This document shows positions 1 to 6,676 of a stretch of DNA of 11,257 nt, piece by piece. The position numbers and the translations under genes were made by a program. Origin of the DNA: CAZCBJ01 sp964496705 (GTDB taxonomy: Bacteria; Chloroflexota; Anaerolineae; Anaerolineales; Anaerolineaceae); contig CAZCBJ010000120.1 of NCBI GenBank assembly GCA_964496705.1, positions 1-11,257 on the forward strand, in the 5' to 3' direction. Position 1 is the first letter of the stretch; every line of letters starts with the position of its first letter. The notes beneath the pieces are model-generated. The model was not told the origin of the DNA, searched no databases, and saw only the letters and a list, made by a program, of their open reading frames with translations.

Positions 1-587
1 TCCGCCAGGGCGTGACGCAGTGCTGTGAATTGATCCGCTGGGCGAAGGGCGAGGGCTTGATTGGCGCCAAAATGTTTCCCAATCTGGGTTTTTACCCGGA
101 TGATCCGGCTTATTTTCCCATTTATGAAGAATTAATCCGGCAGGGTTTCTTCGCCGCTTTTCATATGGGTTTACTGGCGCCCAGCGATGTGGACCCGCGC
201 ATGCCGATGTCCACCAAGTATTCGCGCCCGTTTTTCCTCGAAGAACCCGCGCTGCGCTTTCCCGAGCTGGATTTCGTCATCTGTCACATGGGCGGCATGC
301 CGGGGATGGAGGAAACCCTGGCGGTGACTGAGTTTTATCCCAATATCTATGCTGACCTGGCGTTGGGCTACGGCCGCCGCGCCTTCGAACATATGGGCTC
401 ACGTGTCAGCATGGTCACCTGGGAAAAATTCATGTGGGGCCTGGACATTCCAGACGAAGACGGCCGACTCTGGCAGGAAAATCTGGATTTCTGGCAGACA
501 AATGCGTGCCACCTGGGTTACGAAGATAAGTTGCCGATGATTTTGAATGATAACGCGCAGCGATTCTTAGAAAAACACGAAAGATAG
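1..587 (+). CDS. Amidohydrolase-2 family metal-dependent hydrolase, C-terminal part (5' end outside window)
   Basis: The frame is open from the first complete codon (position 3) to a TAG at 585-587, so this is the C-terminal ~194 residues of a gene that begins upstream. A GTG at 12 lies inside the domain and is not the true start. The sequence reads like the second half of an amidohydrolase-2 TIM barrel: GAKMFPNLGFYPDD, a metal-type His in AAFHMG (His at about 187 nt in), a second His in VICHMGGMPG, and an Asp in WGLDIPDED where the family carries its conserved GSD/GLD aspartate. It ends with the usual NDNAQRFL helix. Known members are lactonases, non-oxidative decarboxylases (gamma-resorcylate, ACMS) and hydratases. 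The substrate cannot be read here. The GH39 gene 89 bases downstream on the same strand suggests a carbohydrate-derived substrate such as a sugar lactone, but that is inference. Family call firm; function open. Confidence 0.82.
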   Translation, partial: RQGVTQCCELIRWAKGEGLIGAKMFPNLGFYPDDPAYFPIYEELIRQGFFAAFHMGLLAPSDVDPRMPMSTKYSRPFFLEEPALRFPELDFVICHMGGMPGMEETLAVTEFYPNIYADLALGYGRRAFEHMGSRVSMVTWEKFMWGLDIPDEDGRLWQENLDFWQTNACHLGYEDKLPMILNDNAQRFLEKHER

Positions 588-636
588 CCTGGGGTGATCC
601 GTATGCAGTTCTCGGCTCTTCGCCTTTGTCATTCGC

Positions 637-658
637 AACTTAGTCAATCAGACAAGTT
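637..658. repeat. Inverted repeat ahead of the GH39 gene (candidate operator or 5'-UTR hairpin)
   Basis: AACTTAGTC (637-645) and GACAAGTT (651-658) are complementary over eight pairs, with one bulged A at 642, and are separated by AATCA. The repeat ends eight bases before the GH39 Shine-Dalgarno. It has no following T-run, so it is not an intrinsic terminator for the amidohydrolase. Its size and position would suit a dimeric repressor site or an RNA hairpin near the ribosome site. I see no convincing -35/-10 pair beside it. Confidence 0.35.
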
Positions 659-676
659 AGATATCAAGGAGATCAT

Positions 677-2185
677 ATGACAGTACACTTTGCGATCGAT
701 ACCAACACCATTGGGTCCCCATTTCCGCATTACTGGGAACTGTGTACGGCTAGTTGCCACGCCTACACCGCGCTGCGCGCTGATTATCAGCAGCAACTGA
801 TCAGGGCGCACCGCGATCTGGGATTTCGTTATGTACGTTTTCACGGCTTGCTCAACGATGATATGTCGGTCTGTGTGCGCAATTTGTACACCGGCCAAAA
901 CACCTATTCTTTTCATAACGTTGATCAAATTTTTGACTTCCTGTTGAGCATTGGCCTGAAGCCCTTTATTGAGTTGAGCTTCATGCCTTCCGCGCTGGCA
1001 TCCGGCAAAGCCACCTGTTTCCTGTACCGGGGCAATATCACACCGCCGCGGGATTATTCCGAATGGTATGACCTGATCAAAACACTCACTGAACACCTGG
1101 TGGCGCGTTATGGGTTGGATGAAGTGCGCCAATGGTTCTTCGAAGTGTGGAATGAGCCCAACCTGGTTTTTTTCTTCCGCGGGACGAAGGCGCAATACAT
1201 GCAGTTGTATGCCGCGGCTGCCCGCGCTGTGAAAGCGGTGGACAGTCAATTGCGGGTGGGCGGCCCGGCTACCTCGGTGAATGCCTGGATACCGGATATC
1301 ATCCAGTATTGCCGCGAGAACGATGTGCCGCTGGATTTTATCTCCACCCATCATTACCCCTCGGATGATCCCCTGGGTGGGTTGACCGGCGGATATGAAG
1401 ACCTGGGCATGCCGGATGGCGACTTGCTTGAAAATGTCGACCCCGAAACCCTGGCGGCCTTCTTTGCCAAATTGTCCAATCCGCAAATTGAGCGCGGCAA
1501 GCTGACATCGATGGCGAAAAAAGCCAAAGCTGAAGCGGGCGATTTCCCATTGTATTACACCGAATGGAATTCCTCGGTCGTCCCGCAGGCGCAGGATGAT
1601 CCTTACGCGGCTGCATTCATAGTCAAGACTCTGGTGGATAACGCCGGATTGGTGGAAGGTTACGCCTTTTGGACTTTCTCGGATATATTTGAAGAAGGCC
1701 AGCAGAACCCCCAGCCCTTTCACAATGGATTTGGGTTGATGACCATTCATGGGGTGCCCAAGCCATCTTATCATGCCTATTGGATGATGAGCCAACTGGG
1801 TGAGGAACGCTTGCCGGTGGAGCAATCCGCCTCCGGCACGGTGGAGATGGTGGCAACCCGCAAAGGGGTCGGATGGGCTTTACTGGTTTACAACCATGAA
1901 GTTTTTGGGAAGGAAATACAGGGTGAACAGGTGATCCTGCACCTCAAGGGCGACCTGGCAGGCAGGCTGGCCGTGATGCATGTCATTGATGAGCAGCATG
2001 CCAATCCCAAAGCCAAATGGATAGCCCAGGGCAGCCCTGTTTATCCCACCGCTGCCCAGGTGGCGGAATTGATGGAGGCATCCAGATTAAGGACCGAGCC
2101 TGTGGAGCTTAAACAGAAAGCAGGCGAGTGGGTCATTGAATGGGATGCCCCACCGCACAGCGTGGTTCTATTCGAAATTGCCTAG
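677..2185 (+). CDS. Glycoside hydrolase family 39 enzyme (beta-xylosidase type)
   Basis: This 502-residue protein is close to the ~500 residues of characterised GH39 beta-xylosidases (XynB). The TIM barrel shows the family landmarks: RYVRFHGLLND (51-61), KPFIELSFMP (95-104), the acid/base glutamate E160 in FEVWNEPN, the FISTHHYP strand (221-228) and the nucleophile E296 in YYTEWNSS, followed by FWTFSDIFEE (331-340). From about residue 375 a beta-rich C-terminal region follows, typical of clan GH-A accessory sandwiches. It would be a retaining exo-enzyme releasing xylose or a related sugar; GH39 also contains alpha-L-iduronidases, so the sugar is not certain. No signal peptide is visible, so it probably acts in the cytoplasm on imported oligosaccharides. 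The ATG at 677 has an AAGGAG six to eleven bases upstream. Its TAG stop overlaps the stop of the convergent gene by two bases. Confidence 0.9.
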   Translation: MTVHFAIDTNTIGSPFPHYWELCTASCHAYTALRADYQQQLIRAHRDLGFRYVRFHGLLNDDMSVCVRNLYTGQNTYSFHNVDQIFDFLLSIGLKPFIELSFMPSALASGKATCFLYRGNITPPRDYSEWYDLIKTLTEHLVARYGLDEVRQWFFEVWNEPNLVFFFRGTKAQYMQLYAAAARAVKAVDSQLRVGGPATSVNAWIPDIIQYCRENDVPLDFISTHHYPSDDPLGGLTGGYEDLGMPDGDLLENVDPETLAAFFAKLSNPQIERGKLTSMAKKAKAEAGDFPLYYTEWNSSVVPQAQDDPYAAAFIVKTLVDNAGLVEGYAFWTFSDIFEEGQQNPQPFHNGFGLMTIHGVPKPSYHAYWMMSQLGEERLPVEQSASGTVEMVATRKGVGWALLVYNHEVFGKEIQGEQVILHLKGDLAGRLAVMHVIDEQHANPKAKWIAQGSPVYPTAAQVAELMEASRLRTEPVELKQKAGEWVIEWDAPPHSVVLFEIA

Positions 2186-2982
2186 GCCACCTTTCCACCG
2201 GGCTTGGGTGGACCGCCTGCGAAAATTTCCTGGACTTGAACCGCGCCCAGGCTGCCCTGCTGCGCCCAGCGACCTTTGGCCTGGTAGGAGATGGCATCAA
2301 AAGTGAGTATGTTGGTTGCCACCAGGCTGCCGGACTCAGGTAGGCTCAACCCGTAGGATTTCACCCGTCCGGCAAGGCTGCGTTGACCAGCCGGCTGAAG
2401 GGAAAGCGCTGGCGCTGCATGCGGATAACCGTCTGCATCCAGCCAGGCCAGCACCTTCACGGCCACCATGCGGTCGAACTCAATCCGCACCGGGCGAGGG
2501 AGGATCACGCTGTTCTGCTGGCTGTCGATGACCTGGTTTTTCATCACCCGCGCCCACAGGTAATCAATAACCACTTGCAGCTTGCTGATCGAAAAAGAGG
2601 CCAGCACCTCACGCACACGGATCACACCGGCATTGCGGATACCGGTGTAGGCATTGTAACGCAGCAGGTTGCTGTTCATCTGGCGCTCGACATACGCTCC
2701 GGTGCGTTGCCACTCGATAAAGTCGCCAGTCAGGATCCAGCCTTTTAATTCAGGCGTGATGACCAAAATGCCCACACGTGGATCTTGATCCAGGTTCTTA
2801 ATCGTCTTGCGTAGAAGGAAATTGCCAAAGTAGAGCGTATCCTTCTGATCTTCGGCTGGCAGAATGGAAACGACTGGCACCACGTTTGGAATACCGGCAG
2901 CATTGCGAGAGGCGAGGAACTTGGGCGTCATCTCGCCCTGCAACGCTTCTAAAAGGCCGGGTGTTGTGTTAAGAATGGACAT
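2182..2982 (-). CDS. Pyridoxamine 5'-phosphate oxidase-like (FMN split-barrel) protein with two similar halves
   Basis: The 266-residue product begins with a typical split-barrel entry: TPKFLASRNAAGIPNVVPV (19-37), DTLYFGNFLLRKTIKNL (48-64, the phosphate/flavin-contact area in this fold) and DPRVGILVITP. Residues 177-200 (VLAWLDADGYPHAAPALSLQPAGQ) repeat the beta-hairpin pattern of residues 22-43 (GIPNVVPVVSILPAE against GYPHAAPALSLQPAG), so a second, degenerate barrel follows a helical linker (about 120-165). Members of this superfamily bind FMN, F420 or heme; no specific reaction can be assigned. The start ATG is preceded by AAGGAGG with a short spacer. It is the last gene of the minus-strand unit, 31 bases after the small membrane peptide. 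A role as an electron carrier or oxygen-protection partner of the GRE system is possible but unproven. The C-terminus is Gly/Pro rich (GGPPKPGG). Confidence 0.72.
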   Translation of the reverse strand: MSILNTTPGLLEALQGEMTPKFLASRNAAGIPNVVPVVSILPAEDQKDTLYFGNFLLRKTIKNLDQDPRVGILVITPELKGWILTGDFIEWQRTGAYVERQMNSNLLRYNAYTGIRNAGVIRVREVLASFSISKLQVVIDYLWARVMKNQVIDSQQNSVILPRPVRIEFDRMVAVKVLAWLDADGYPHAAPALSLQPAGQRSLAGRVKSYGLSLPESGSLVATNILTFDAISYQAKGRWAQQGSLGAVQVQEIFAGGPPKPGGKVA

Positions 2983-3013
2983 GCGCCCTCCTTGCGGCTG
3001 AGGTTAATCAAGA

Positions 3014-3160
3014 TCAGGGCAGAACGATCTGCCTGGCGGTCGGTGCCGTCGTGCGCCGGCCAGAACGCTTGAAAAGCAGAAAAGCGAGCAGGATGAGCAA
3101 CAGCGCAACCAAAAACCCCAGGCTGCAGGAAGTACAGGAACAACAAGTGAAGCGTTTCAT
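3014..3160 (-). CDS. 48-residue Cys-rich single-pass membrane peptide
   Basis: The gene starts at the ATG at 3158-3160, which has an AAAGGAG Shine-Dalgarno six bases upstream. Longer in-frame extensions to 3229 would run back into the activase gene and lack such a site. The peptide has four cysteines in its first 12 residues (MKRFTCCSCTSC: C6, C7, C9, C12), then a hydrophobic segment at about 14-30 (LGFLVALLLILLAFLLF), then a basic tail (KRSGRR) ending in a polar stretch. The positive-inside rule is ambiguous, because K2, R3 and the stronger KRSGRR patch lie on opposite sides; the tail is more basic, which favours it being cytoplasmic and the Cys cluster outside. It lies between the activase (35 bases upstream) and the split-barrel gene (31 bases downstream) on the same strand. 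I do not recognise the family. Cys-cluster roles (metal or Fe-S binding, or lipidation) are speculation. Confidence 0.6.
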   Translation of the reverse strand: MKRFTCCSCTSCSLGFLVALLLILLAFLLFKRSGRRTTAPTARQIVLP

Positions 3161-3195
3161 GGTGATCTCCTTTACGGGTAAACGCACAGGTTGGT

Positions 3196-4125
3196 TCAGG
3201 CTGTGACGGATCGGGTGGCACCCGACCATTGAGCAGTTGGCACGTATTGCAAGGCAAGCCGATGGACCGCTTCCATCTCGGAAGAATCCAACAGGGGGAT
3301 ATCTTCCAACGAATAGGCGCGGTCAAGGCGGTGATATTTGGGCTTACCCAGGTTGGTATAAGCGAGCAGATCCCAGCGCTGCACGCCGCCCAGTTCACCG
3401 CGGATGAACTGTCCGATGGCGGCAATATTCTGCGCTTGGTCGGTGTGACCGGGGATGATAGGCGCGCGAATCCACATCGGTACCCCGCGTTGAGCGATGC
3501 GGCGGGCGTTTTCGATGATGAGCGCGTTGTCCAGCCCGGTGCTCCGGCGGTGAGCGCGGCCGTCCATCACTTTCAGGTCGTACAGAACCAAATCCACCCA
3601 GGGCAGAATGTGCTCATAAACCTGCCACCCCACCGCGCCGCAGGTGTCGAGTGCCACGTGCAGGTTATGACGCTTGCACAGCGGCAGCAGCTCGGAGAGG
3701 AAATCATATTGCAACAGCGGTTCTCCGCCACTCAGGGTCACCCCGCCGCCGGAAGTTTCGTAGAAAACCTGATCTTTGAGCAAGACTTCGAGCAGGTCGG
3801 CAGCGTTCCATTCCTGACCGATGATCTCCAGGGCAGCGGCCGGGCAGGCCGCGCCACATTTGGCGCACAAGGTGCAGCGCTGGCGGTCGATGCGCATCCC
3901 CTGAGGGGTGAGTTCCAACGCTTGTTCTGGACAGACCCTCAAGCAGTCCTGAGCTGCGATGCAGCGCGTCTCGTACCAAACCAGGTCAGGGTGGACGTCC
4001 ATCCCCTCGGGGTTGTGGCACCAGGCGCAGCGCAGCGGACAGCCCTTGAAGAAAGCCGTGGTGCGGATTCCGGGGCCGTCTTCCGTGGAGAACTGCTGAA
4101 CGTTAAACAAAATGCCGGGGGTCAA
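3196..4125 (-). CDS. Glycyl-radical enzyme activating protein (radical SAM, PflA family)
   Basis: This 309-residue enzyme would use S-adenosylmethionine and a [4Fe-4S] cluster to abstract a hydrogen from the glycine of the neighbouring GRE. It shows the activase N-terminus GILFNVQQFSTEDGPGIRTT (4-23), the CX3CX2C radical SAM motif C29-C33-C36 in KGCPLRCAWCHNPEG, and a ferredoxin-like insert. In that insert the second cluster is complete (C84, C87, C90, C94) but the first has only C55, C61 and C65, with Ala58 where the fourth ligand normally sits. The SAM-contact motif LSGGEPLLQ is at 131-139. The start is a TTG at 4123-4125, chosen because the protein then aligns with the usual activase M-x-x-GI(V/L)FN start; no ATG is available nearby. 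An AGGA overlapping the stop of the upstream GRE gene provides a ribosome site. Only nine bases separate the two genes, so translation is probably coupled. Confidence 0.93.
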   Translation of the reverse strand: MTPGILFNVQQFSTEDGPGIRTTAFFKGCPLRCAWCHNPEGMDVHPDLVWYETRCIAAQDCLRVCPEQALELTPQGMRIDRQRCTLCAKCGAACPAAALEIIGQEWNAADLLEVLLKDQVFYETSGGGVTLSGGEPLLQYDFLSELLPLCKRHNLHVALDTCGAVGWQVYEHILPWVDLVLYDLKVMDGRAHRRSTGLDNALIIENARRIAQRGVPMWIRAPIIPGHTDQAQNIAAIGQFIRGELGGVQRWDLLAYTNLGKPKYHRLDRAYSLEDIPLLDSSEMEAVHRLALQYVPTAQWSGATRSVTA

Positions 4126-4134
4126 GTGAGTATC

Positions 4135-6546
4135 CTAGAGTTGATGGGATTCGCGGGCGATGATTTCATCTTGAATTTCTTTACCCAGACCGGTGAAATA
4201 GGCGTTGTAACCGGTGACGCGTACCAGCAGATTGCGGTATTCGTCCGGATGCTGCTGCGCGGCGCGAAGGGTATCGGCGTCGATGACGTTGATCTGCAGG
4301 GCGGTGCCGCCCACCCTGGCATAGGCGCGCAGCAAAGCGCCGAGCTTGCGGCGGTGTTCGGGGTCGCGCAGCAGGCTGGGGCTGAAACTGATCGTGTGGC
4401 TGGCGCCGTTGGGCGCGGTCTGCAGGTCGAGATGCCCAACCGATTTGATCACTGCGGTAGGACCTTTACGGTCAGCGCCGTTGACCGGGCAGACAGCGTT
4501 GGAAAGGTATTGTCCGCGTTTGCGCCCATCGGGTGTGGCGGCAGTGCTAGGCGCATAGGCGATCCAGTAATTCCACGAAAGGTAACCGGCGCGATAGCGT
4601 TTTCCTGTTGGAGCGTGAAAGGAGAACACCTTTTCCGTCCAGTGGCGGCTGAAATCCTGACCAATCTGGTCAGCGTAGGGGTCGTCATTGCCGTATTTGG
4701 GCGCTTTATTGAGCAGCGTCTGGCGCAAGGCTTCATATCCTTCGAAGTTTGCCTGCAATGCCTGAACTAATTCAGTCAATGAAACGGTCTTGGATTCAAA
4801 AACTAATTTCTTCACCGCAGCCAGACTATCGACAACGGTTGCCAGGGCGATGCCTTCGACGGTAAGGAAATTGAAATGCGCCCCACCCGCGTTTGAATCC
4901 TTGCCGCTTTCCAGACAGCCGCCAACCAGCGCGCTGAGATAGGGCACCGGTTCCCAGCGGGCGCGCCCGGCATCGGCTAGGTTATTGACCCGGATGATCC
5001 AGCTGATCAAGTGGTCCAATTGAGATTTTACTGCCTGATCGAAATCCTCATAGGTAGTAAAATGTTCCGCTTCGCCGGTTTTGGGGCCAATCTGTTTGCC
5101 GCTGCGTTGATCTTTGCCGTTGTTCATCGCCAGTTCCACGGCTTTGGCCAGGTTGAGGTTGACATCCACTGTGCCGGAGCGGTCGTCGCCTGCCAGCGTG
5201 TTCTCCAGGCAGCCAACCGGGGCATAGTCCCACAGACGTTCAGCCGGCAGCCCCTGCCAGGCCAGCCCGGCGATGGAATTCTCGTCGAAGTTGATCAAGA
5301 ATGGCGCACCCTGCGCTTTGGAAAGGATATCCACCATCCGGTCGATCAACCGCTGTGAGGTCTTGTGATGAATGCGCACATTGGGTTTGGGCTCCAGGAG
5401 GTTGATTTCCTCGATCACATCCAACATCAGATATGTGAGATCGTTCGAAGAGTCGTTGCCCTCAGCGTCCATGCCTGCCAGGGTGATCAACTGACCGAAC
5501 GAGGAATTGATGCCCTGATTGGTTCCGGTCCAGCCCTGGTAATCATACACATAATTGTGTTTGATCCACCAGCATTCCAGCCATTCTTTGGCCTGTGCGC
5601 GGGTCAGACGGCCTGAGTCGAGGTCTGCCTGGTAGAAGGGATACAGATACTGGTCCACCCGTCCGGGCGAAACCCCCGGACCGGGATACGATTCGGCTGC
5701 CATGGCGAGCATATGAATGAACCACAGCGCCTGGAGGGCTTCGGGGAAGGTTTGAGGCGGATGCCAGGGCACACGAGCACAGATGCGCGCCATCTCCAGC
5801 AGCTCAGCCTTACGGCCAGGGTTGGGTTCCCCTTCAGCCAATTGATGGAGCAATTTATCGTAACGCTGCTGGTAGGCTTGCACGGCGTCGCCGCAAATCA
5901 GCAGCGCTTTGGCAAAGTGGCGCTGCTCGGTGGTTGTGTAGGGATGTTTTAGAACCGCCTGGGCTTCAGCGCACAATCCCATCCAACCGATTTGAACTAC
6001 CCTGGGATAATCCGGTACCAGATGGCCAGGTACGGCTGCGCAATTGCCCACGCCGTGTTCATTCAACTTCTTCCATTCTTGAAAGAATTTTGCTTCCTGT
6101 TGTTCTCGCTGATGCGACTCATCTTCGCGCAGGCAGCGCGATAGAGCCGTGCTGAAGTGAGAGCCGACGACCAGTTCGCCCTGGAGAACTTCAACCGGCA
6201 GGTGACGGCTGACGACCTGGCGGAAAAAGATGGCCTGCCGGATGATCAACGGCTGGTCGAAAAAATTTTCGGGCAGCGCAACGGTTTCAGCGGAGGCGAG
6301 CAGGTAAGAACGGAAACCAGGCTGGAACATGGCCACTTCGGGCACATTGGTCCAGCTCCAGATGGAATAGACGGTATCCCACGGCGTACCGGTGGTGTAG
6401 GCGCGCACCTCGTTGGTATACTCGCGGGTATAGAAAGACCAAAATTGATCGCGCAGCTTCTGAATCCGCGCGGGCAGTGTGCTGGCCGGCTGCCAGATGG
6501 GCTTAGCACCCATCGCCTGTTTTGAGTCAGAAGTCATTGATGTCAT
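4135..6546 (-). CDS. Glycyl-radical enzyme of the PFL/glycerol-dehydratase superfamily, substrate unassigned
   Basis: The 803-residue protein has the full GRE architecture. The thiyl-radical cysteine is C446 in APVGCLEN, with the general-base glutamate E448 of the GCxE signature used by dehydratases, lyases and decarboxylases; true pyruvate formate-lyase has CC instead. The C-terminal glycyl-radical loop is RVTGYNAYF with G779, followed by IQDEIIAR. Other landmarks are GHLVPDYPRV (174-183), CLESGKDSNAGGAHFNF (544-560) and TPDGRKRGQYLSNAV (671-685). The N-terminal part is Trp-rich (TPWDTVYSIWSWTNVPEV, 54-71), unlike the common GRE entry I know. No microcompartment-targeting helix or shell gene is visible. 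It is first in its unit, with the activase directly after it. The ATG at 6546 has AGGAGA six bases upstream; a second in-frame ATG three codons later is less well placed. Superfamily certain; substrate and reaction not readable from the sequence. Confidence 0.95.
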   Translation of the reverse strand: MTSMTSDSKQAMGAKPIWQPASTLPARIQKLRDQFWSFYTREYTNEVRAYTTGTPWDTVYSIWSWTNVPEVAMFQPGFRSYLLASAETVALPENFFDQPLIIRQAIFFRQVVSRHLPVEVLQGELVVGSHFSTALSRCLREDESHQREQQEAKFFQEWKKLNEHGVGNCAAVPGHLVPDYPRVVQIGWMGLCAEAQAVLKHPYTTTEQRHFAKALLICGDAVQAYQQRYDKLLHQLAEGEPNPGRKAELLEMARICARVPWHPPQTFPEALQALWFIHMLAMAAESYPGPGVSPGRVDQYLYPFYQADLDSGRLTRAQAKEWLECWWIKHNYVYDYQGWTGTNQGINSSFGQLITLAGMDAEGNDSSNDLTYLMLDVIEEINLLEPKPNVRIHHKTSQRLIDRMVDILSKAQGAPFLINFDENSIAGLAWQGLPAERLWDYAPVGCLENTLAGDDRSGTVDVNLNLAKAVELAMNNGKDQRSGKQIGPKTGEAEHFTTYEDFDQAVKSQLDHLISWIIRVNNLADAGRARWEPVPYLSALVGGCLESGKDSNAGGAHFNFLTVEGIALATVVDSLAAVKKLVFESKTVSLTELVQALQANFEGYEALRQTLLNKAPKYGNDDPYADQIGQDFSRHWTEKVFSFHAPTGKRYRAGYLSWNYWIAYAPSTAATPDGRKRGQYLSNAVCPVNGADRKGPTAVIKSVGHLDLQTAPNGASHTISFSPSLLRDPEHRRKLGALLRAYARVGGTALQINVIDADTLRAAQQHPDEYRNLLVRVTGYNAYFTGLGKEIQDEIIARESHQL

Positions 6547-6603
6547 TCAGTTTCTCCTGGTAAAGAACTACGGGTAAGTGCAATCAGTTGGCATCGCATG
6601 GTA

Positions 6604-6632
6604 ATTATAGCCTTGTTCGCGCGAAATTAAAA
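6604..6632 (-). promoter_or_regulatory. Promoter of the glycyl-radical enzyme unit, with an internal palindrome
   Basis: On the minus strand a perfect TATAAT (6604-6609) lies 58 bases upstream of the GRE start codon. At 17-base spacing the -35 position (6627-6632) reads TTTTAA, a poor match, and lies in the T-tract of the preceding gene's terminator. The spacer holds the exact 10-base palindrome TTCGCGCGAA (6616-6625), a plausible operator. A weak -35 with a perfect -10 fits an activator- or repressor-controlled promoter. Prediction from motifs only. Confidence 0.5.
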
Positions 6633-6657
6633 AGAGCGCAGAAGACCCTGCGCTCTT
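6624..6657 (-). terminator. Intrinsic terminator of the membrane-protein gene
   Basis: A perfect 10-pair stem, AAGAGCGCAG (6632-6641) with CTGCGCTCTT (6648-6657), encloses a six-base loop. Reading on the minus strand it is followed by TTTTTAATTT, the classic Rho-independent layout. It begins 20 bases after the stop codon of the 257-residue membrane-protein gene and should insulate the GRE promoter next to it. Confidence 0.85.
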
Positions 6658-6676
6658 CATCCGCTTGGTCGATTTC

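Noticed and set aside
644..1825. 393-codon minus-strand open frame opposite GH39
   Set aside because: It is antisense to a gene with clear catalytic motifs. The product is rich in His, Arg and Gln with no domain pattern.
2194..2212. TCCACC/GGTGGA hairpin near the convergent stops as a terminator
   Set aside because: It has only six pairs, lies inside coding sequence for a Gly/Pro-rich tail, and has no T-tract on either strand.
2949..3425. Minus-strand 158-codon frame across the activase end and the small peptide
   Set aside because: It is out of frame with the supported genes and has no ribosome site or domain. The 48-residue peptide explains the region better.
4135..4137. Amber recoding (TAG read as an amino acid)
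   Set aside because: TAG ends five genes here, but the GRE and GH39 proteins stop where their families normally stop, so TAG acts as an ordinary stop.
3229..4770. Long 513-codon plus-strand open frame opposite the activase and the GRE end
   Set aside because: It is antisense to two unmistakable genes, spans their junction, and its translation has no recognisable motif. It results from the codon pattern of the real genes.
4135..6546. GRE as a bacterial-microcompartment enzyme
   Set aside because: There is no shell-protein gene in the window, and no amphipathic targeting helix at the N-terminus.
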